This document shows, piece by piece, positions 3,842-6,368 of a DNA stretch of 6,368 bases. The position numbers and the translations under genes were made by a program. The stretch is from a crenarchaeote SCGC AAA261-N23 (GTDB lineage: Archaea > Thermoproteota > Thermoprotei > Gearchaeales > Gearchaeaceae): contig AQVQ01000058.1 of NCBI GenBank assembly GCA_000375685.1, positions 1 to 6,368 on the forward strand. Reading direction: 5' to 3'. The notes under the pieces were generated by a model that searched no databases, was not told the origin of the DNA, and worked only from the letters and a program-made list of their open reading frames with translations. Within the stretch, counting starts at the first letter, position 1; each line of letters begins with the position of its first letter.

Positions 3842-3985
3842 CAGGGTAAAACTTGGCCAATCAGGGCCATTTTAAATAAGGCGAAATTCAAGGAACCGGA
3901 TAGCTGCTGGTCTTAAAACAGGTCCTAATAAACTTGTTTATCATGTCAGGACATGATTTTTAACCTAATCCTGAAGGTCCTAATA
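3832..3985. repeat. Short direct repeats ahead of the winged-helix gene's 3' end
   Basis: ACTTGG-N2-ATCAGGG-type units occur at 3832-3846 and 3851-3866, a period of about 20 bp. AGGTCCTAATA occurs at 3920-3930 and 3975-3985, 55 bp apart. These add to the dispersed words of the noncoding region and suggest protein sites or an unrecognised RNA. Confidence 0.4.
3940..3961 (+). terminator. Stem-loop followed by a short T run
   Basis: ATCATGTC (3940-3947) and GACATGAT (3950-3957) are perfect reverse complements with a 2-bp centre, and the plus strand continues as a run of five T (3957-3961). This is hairpin-plus-T geometry for plus-strand transcripts. It lies beyond the stop codon of the minus-strand winged-helix gene, so it may separate transcription from the two sides. 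Confidence 0.35.
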
Positions 3986-3990
3986 TCCTT

Positions 3991-4013
3991 TTTTAAAACT
4001 CCTTTGGGCGGCC
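3991..4013. repeat. GGCCGGCC-type element, copy 9, overlapping the end of the winged-helix gene
   Basis: TTTTAAAACTCCTTT (3991-4005) then GGGCGGCC (4006-4013) parallels copy 1, where TTTTAAAA, CTCCTTTT and GGCCGGCC come in the same order (701-729). Here the element encodes, on the opposite strand, the last residues (GRPKEF) and stop of the winged-helix protein. Confidence 0.5.
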
Positions 4014-4730
4014 TATGGAATAATTCTTTAAGGAAACTTTCTTTTGGAAAGGAATTCTTCTATTCTTGTGATAACGATGATATTTTGTGAATTTATGGGA
4101 ATGCTGCAAGAAAACAGGTTTTGGAGAAAGAACCAAATAAGCATATTTGCAATTTCTTCCTCCTGCTCTTACTACTAATCCTGATTTGATTAACTTGTTG
4201 ATATAATAGCGAAGAGTTCTTTCTTTTATTTGCAGCTTCTCTCGAAGCATTTTTGGAGTTTGAGGACGAATGCTAAGAATTTCTATTATTTGGTAAGATT
4301 TCTTCTTTAAAGCAGGTGCTTTTTTGGAGGAAGATCTGTTGAGAGAATTTGAGGAGGAAATATTGAAGAAAAATGGAGGATAAAATGGCAGTTTCTCACG
4401 ACGGCAATTAGGAATATAAATAACATAAGGATTATGCTTTTTTGCATTAGGAGGATGACGCTGAATCAATCCTAGCTTAACTAGTTTATTTATATGATAA
4501 TGAATATTTTGCCTTGCAATATTGAATACTTTGCAAAGATCCTTTATGCTGCAGCCATTTCTTTTAGCAATGTAATTAAGAATCTTAAGAGTTAAACCAT
4601 ACCAACCATCTTTTGGCCCTGGCTTACGGGACTTATGGCAAGTGTCATAATTTTTTTTACGAAGAGAATCAGGAATGAAGAAAGATTTATAGATAACTTT
4701 GTTAATATATACATTGTTTGGGTTGTGCAC
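3993..4730 (-). CDS. Basic protein with two winged-helix domains, 245 residues; candidate initiator or master regulator
   Basis: The largest gene on the circle. Winged helix 1 spans about residues 44-106 (TLKILNYIAKRNG, SIKDLCKVFN, then recognition helix ARQNIHYHINKLVKLGLI, with YVIYIP as the wing). Winged helix 2 spans about 145-201 (YQIIEILSIRPQT, PKMLREKLQ, then ERTLRYYINKLIKSGLV, with YAYLVL as the wing). A serine- and lysine-rich linker (about 123-144) joins them and a strongly basic tail (202-245) follows. Both helices are MarR/ArsR-like in pattern. Two winged helices in tandem also describe iteron-binding plasmid initiators, and no other replication gene is visible, so an initiator role is attractive but inferred. 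The start is GTG 4730; no better in-frame start exists, and a TATA-like A-run lies at 4754-4747. It follows the Hfq-like gene by 98 bp on the same strand. Confidence 0.72.
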   Translation of the reverse strand: MHNPNNVYINKVIYKSFFIPDSLRKKNYDTCHKSRKPGPKDGWYGLTLKILNYIAKRNGCSIKDLCKVFNIARQNIHYHINKLVKLGLIQRHPPNAKKHNPYVIYIPNCRREKLPFYPPFFFNISSSNSLNRSSSKKAPALKKKSYQIIEILSIRPQTPKMLREKLQIKERTLRYYINKLIKSGLVVRAGGRNCKYAYLVLSPKPVFLQHSHKFTKYHRYHKNRRIPFQKKVSLKNYSIGRPKEF

Positions 4731-4746
4731 CTGGTTTTCTTATGTT

Positions 4747-4755
4747 TTTTTTAAG
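4747..4755 (-). promoter_or_regulatory. TATA-like run of the winged-helix gene
   Basis: On the minus strand CTTAAAAAA lies about 17-25 bases before GTG 4730, with no Shine-Dalgarno sequence between. It would give a leaderless message. The gene may also be read through from the Hfq-like gene upstream. Confidence 0.35.
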
Positions 4756-4828
4756 AAGTCAAGGTTATATTCTTGTGTCTGACAAATTTGAGAAGGCTTG
4801 CTACTAGGCTGCTATTTTGGAACTTTCC

Positions 4829-5086
4829 TTAAATTAAAGAAATTTTCTGAATGAATGCTTTATTCAAATAAATAATCTTTCCACCTACGTCTATTTTTAT
4901 CATATATCGAGAAGTATCTTGAATGATTCCTTTAATCAATTCACCATTTGAGCTGAAAATGTTCACAGCTTTTCCTTTTAGCTCAAAGTAGAAATCATCT
5001 TTATACTCCTTTTTTTCTGGCCCGCTAGGAGCTCTCTGAGGGGCCTGCTGGCCAGTTAATTCCTTCTTTTTTGTTTTTTGGCTCAT
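4829..5086 (-). CDS. Hfq/Sm-like (LSm) RNA-binding protein, 85 residues
   Basis: Residues 1-28 are a disordered basic and glutamine/proline tail. Residues 32-85 read as one Sm fold: FYFELKGKAVNIFSSNGE (helix end and strands 1-2), LIKGIIQDTSRYMIKID (strands 2-3 with the Sm1-type glycine and D57/Y61) and GGKIIYLNKAFIQKISLI (strands 4-5). The last block parallels the 'YKHAIS.I' Sm2 motif of Hfq more than the 'I.G' motif of archaeal SmAPs. Such proteins form hexa- or heptameric rings that bind U- or A-rich RNA; here the conserved KH pair is replaced by NK, so RNA contacts may differ. It is the likely first gene of a minus-strand pair with the winged-helix protein. A five-codon frame ends in ATGA over its start. 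A role in copy control or message stability is inferred. Confidence 0.7.
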   Translation of the reverse strand: MSQKTKKKELTGQQAPQRAPSGPEKKEYKDDFYFELKGKAVNIFSSNGELIKGIIQDTSRYMIKIDVGGKIIYLNKAFIQKISLI

Positions 5087-5100
5087 TTTATATGTTCCAT
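5083..5100 (-). promoter_or_regulatory. Five-codon frame overlapping the Hfq-like start (ATGA)
   Basis: On the minus strand ATG at 5100 opens MEHIK and stops at TGA 5085-5083, overlapping ATG 5086 by two bases. GAGGG (5116-5112) precedes it. The ribbon-helix-helix gene has the same arrangement at 967-993. It may couple translation, or be chance. Confidence 0.3.
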
Positions 5101-5112
5101 GATTCTCTTATC

Positions 5113-5128
5113 CCTCTTTTTAAAATTT
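5113..5128 (-). promoter_or_regulatory. TATA-like box of the Hfq-like gene
   Basis: The minus strand reads AATTTTAAAAAGAGG, centred about 35 bases before ATG 5086. A start site about 26 bases downstream would leave a leader of roughly 10 bases. Confidence 0.35.
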
Positions 5129-5131
5129 AAA

Positions 5132-5180
5132 AAATTTATTTTTTCCAAAAAATCCTCTTTTGGAAATAAAAAATAAATTT
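5132..5180. repeat. Long A/T inverted repeat upstream of the Hfq-like gene
   Basis: AAATTTATTTTTT (5132-5144) is the perfect reverse complement of 5168-5180. Inside it, CCAAAA (5145-5150) pairs with TTTTGG (5158-5163) after a four-base bulge, leaving the loop AATCCTC. It ends 45 bases before the start codon, close to the distance of the 913-943 inverted repeat from the ribbon-helix-helix gene. Confidence 0.6.
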
Positions 5181-5309
5181 ATCTTAAAAAGAAAAATGGA
5201 TTCTGTTTAGCTAGATATTAAAGAGGAAAGCCTTAGCAGGGTTTTAAGTAATTTAAGAAATTCGGTTCAATAGAACTCTAAATAGAAGCTTCTTGTCTTT
5301 ATATACGAC

Positions 5310-5582
5310 AATTTTAAGCGCGAAATTTCTTGGGGAAAAATTTAAGCGTAAAATTTTCTTGGGCAAAAAATTATGCAATAAAATTTTAAGCGTAAAATTT
5401 ATTGGGGAAAAATTAAAAGGGGAAAAATTCTTCAATAAAATTTTAAGGGTAAAAATTTAAGCGTGAAATTTTCTTGGGCAAAATTCATTGGGCAAAAATT
5501 AAAGGGCAAAAATTTATTGGGAAAAATATTACGCAATAAAATTTGTTGGAGAAAAAATTAAGGGCAAAATTTCTTGGATAAA
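5310..5582. repeat. Degenerate tandem array, 19 units of 14-16 bp
   Basis: The whole stretch divides without gaps into 19 units averaging 14.4 bp. Each begins AATTT- or ATTT-like and ends AAA, with a short G- or C-containing core. Core types are AAGCG (e.g. 5339-5352 AATTTAAGCGTAAA), TTGGG (5397-5410 ATTTATTGGGGAAA), AAGGG (5497-5510 AATTAAAGGGCAAA) and CAAT (5368-5382, 5426-5439, 5525-5540). TTGG cores start at 5330, 5359, 5402, 5474, 5488, 5517, 5546 and 5574; the gaps are all near multiples of 14.4. Unit length varies between 14 and 16, so no reading frame is kept and the array is noncoding. It leads straight into the 11-bp iterons. An unwinding element or a protein-binding array is the likely role. 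Confidence 0.8.
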
Positions 5583-5588
5583 AAACAC

Positions 5589-5687
5589 ATCAGATATTCA
5601 TCAGACACTTATCAGATACTTATCCGATGTCTATCTGATACTTATCTGATACTTATCAGATACTTTGCTGCAACTTTACTGCAGCTT
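5589..5687. repeat. Seven 11-bp iteron-like units plus two decayed ones
   Basis: Consecutive units are ATCAGATATTC, ATCAGACACTT, ATCAGATACTT, ATCCGATGTCT, ATCTGATACTT, ATCTGATACTT and ATCAGATACTT (5589-5665). TGCTGCAACTT and TACTGCAGCTT (5666-5687) keep the 11-bp step and the final CTT. ATCAGAT/ATCTGAT is close to palindromic. An 11-bp step places every unit on the same face of the helix, as in plasmid iterons or an operator array. It lies between the A/T array and the TATA box at 5721, so it could be an origin, the coiled-coil gene's regulatory region, or both. Confidence 0.8.
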
Positions 5688-5720
5688 AAGTCAGGATTAG
5701 GGAGGGGGTAAATTATTAAA

Positions 5721-5728
5721 TTTATAAA
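5721..5728 (+). promoter_or_regulatory. TATA box of the coiled-coil surface protein gene
   Basis: TTTATAAA lies 23-30 bases before ATG 5751, the best archaeal TATA box in the window. No Shine-Dalgarno sequence follows it, so the message is probably leaderless. Confidence 0.6.
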
Positions 5729-5750
5729 TTTATAAAAATTGTATCGTTAT

Positions 5751-6362
5751 ATGAATAGCAGCAAAACAGTTAGTAGAAATTTAGCTATAGTCCTTGCAAT
5801 AATAATTGCAATTTTATTAGCGTCTTTAATTGGAACCATAGTTTATTATTCAAATTTAAACGGAAACCTATCAAGCAATGCTGGTGCATCAAGTCAAGAA
5901 ATTAGCACTTTACAATCGCAAAATGCAGAATTGCAACAGAAGATTAATTCATTACAGTCACAAATCGCAGAATTAAATCAGGAAATTAACTCATTACAAT
6001 CAAATATAAATGCTCTAAATCAAAAGATTAATACTCTCACGAATATAGTCAATTTGCAAGAACAAACAACATTGGTAAACCAACAGACAATAAGCCAACC
6101 TGCAGGTTCCTACGATTATTGGAATTTTCAACTGCAATATGCTGGATACATTGTTGTTTACGTTTATTCTTCAACAACAACCAATACTTATGTTGAAGTG
6201 GTATGGAACTACAATGGAATAAACTATGATCAAAGCATTACTGTAGGTGCAAGCGGTAGCGCCGCATTCCCTGTTTTACCTACAACAGTTCAAGTGAGAG
6301 TTGGAAACACTAATATTTTCAATGGAGCTACTGAAACTGTTTCAATCGTGTATGTTTATTAG
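5751..6362 (+). CDS. Membrane-anchored coiled-coil surface protein with a beta-rich head, 203 residues
   Basis: A short polar head, one membrane helix (residues 11-33), then a long extracellular coiled coil and a globular C-terminal domain. The coiled coil (about 51-103) keeps a strict 3-4 pattern with Ile at a (51, 65, 72, 79, 86, 93) and Leu at d (54, 61, 68, 75, 82, 89, 96); N58 is a buried polar a position. Ile-a/Leu-d cores favour dimers. It contains three 14-residue repeats (54-67, 68-81, 82-95) that are also visible in the DNA as 42-bp units at 5910-6035. The head (118-203) is rich in Tyr, Val, Thr and Asn, contains FPVLPTTVQVRVGNTN and ends VSIVYVY, a beta-sandwich pattern seen in archaeal surface proteins. 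It resembles a stalked spike or adhesin. ATG 5751 is preferred over TTG 5739 because the TATA box fits it. Confidence 0.78.
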   Translation: MNSSKTVSRNLAIVLAIIIAILLASLIGTIVYYSNLNGNLSSNAGASSQEISTLQSQNAELQQKINSLQSQIAELNQEINSLQSNINALNQKINTLTNIVNLQEQTTLVNQQTISQPAGSYDYWNFQLQYAGYIVVYVYSSTTTNTYVEVVWNYNGINYDQSITVGASGSAAFPVLPTTVQVRVGNTNIFNGATETVSIVYVY

Positions 6363-6368
6363 CTTTAT
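6274..6368. repeat. Terminal direct repeat, right copy
   Basis: Identical to 1-95. It starts within the head domain of the coiled-coil protein and runs six bases past its stop codon. Confidence 0.9.

Larger units (their letters stand above)
2914..3992. other. Large noncoding region, about 1.08 kb, rich in dispersed repeats
   Basis: No credible gene is visible on either strand. The region holds six GGCCGGCC-type elements (2958, 3217, 3288, 3354, 3447, 3817), homopyrimidine and homopurine tracts (3009-3210), a perfect 12-bp-arm hairpin (3236-3264), several AGCTTAGC words, a 16-bp palindrome (3766-3781), CAAAACCAAA repeats (3559-3613) and paired direct repeats at 3832-3985. It makes up about one sixth of the circle. 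It could carry an origin, a segregation or packaging site, or noncoding RNA. Confidence 0.7.

Noticed and set aside
5253..5435. Minus-strand open frame of 60 residues
   Set aside because: It runs through the 14.4-bp tandem array, whose unit lengths of 14, 15 and 16 do not preserve a frame; the NFSP/FALKI-like residues are repeat translation.
5310..5687. CRISPR array
   Set aside because: Units of 11 and 14-16 bp are contiguous, without unique spacers of about 30-40 bp, and no cas gene is present.
5739..5750. TTG start for the coiled-coil protein
   Set aside because: ATG 5751 fits the TATA box at 5721-5728; the TTG would be only 11 bases from it.

Overview
The window reads as one complete small circular DNA element from an archaeon, most likely a cryptic plasmid or a small virus or satellite. 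Bases 1-95 are identical to bases 6274-6368, and this repeat splits a coding gene, which is what a linearised circular assembly looks like. The unique circle would be about 6273 bp. Archaeal origin is inferred from: TATA-like boxes 21-31 bases upstream of several start codons that lack any Shine-Dalgarno sequence (the leaderless layout common in archaea); a ribbon-helix-helix protein with a C-terminal zinc site; an N-terminal zinc ribbon joined to membrane helices; an Hfq/Sm-like protein; and short single-span surface proteins with beta-rich ectodomains. The DNA is A+T-rich. I cannot name the host; an A+T-rich thermoacidophile or DPANN-type archaeon is only a guess.

Layout around the circle. 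(1) Plus-strand block: a membrane-anchored coiled-coil protein (5751-6362, its end repeated at 1-89), a helix-turn-helix protein (241-741), a ribbon-helix-helix/zinc protein (990-1382), a 29-residue membrane microprotein (1506-1595) and a zinc-ribbon membrane protein (1718-2068). (2) A 90-residue minus-strand protein (2127-2399), divergent from a plus-strand membrane-anchored surface protein (2431-2913) across only 31 bp. (3) A noncoding region of about 1.08 kb (2914-3992) packed with homopolymer tracts, hairpins and dispersed repeats built on GGCCGGCC. (4) Two minus-strand genes: an Hfq/Sm-like protein (5086 to 4829), then a basic protein with two winged helices (4730 to 3993). (5) A noncoding region (5087-5750) with a 19-unit degenerate tandem array of about 14.4 bp followed by seven 11-bp iteron-like units, just before the promoter of the coiled-coil gene.

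How it may work. I recognise no primase-polymerase, helicase, rolling-circle Rep, DNA polymerase, integrase or capsid gene. The tandem winged-helix protein is the best candidate initiator or master regulator, and the A+T-rich array plus iterons at 5310-5687 is the best candidate origin or control region. The helix-turn-helix and ribbon-helix-helix proteins probably control transcription or copy number through the palindromes and direct repeats in front of them. The four membrane proteins point to a cell-surface or virion-envelope role. These functional links are inference; the repeats, spacings and motifs are read directly from the sequence.
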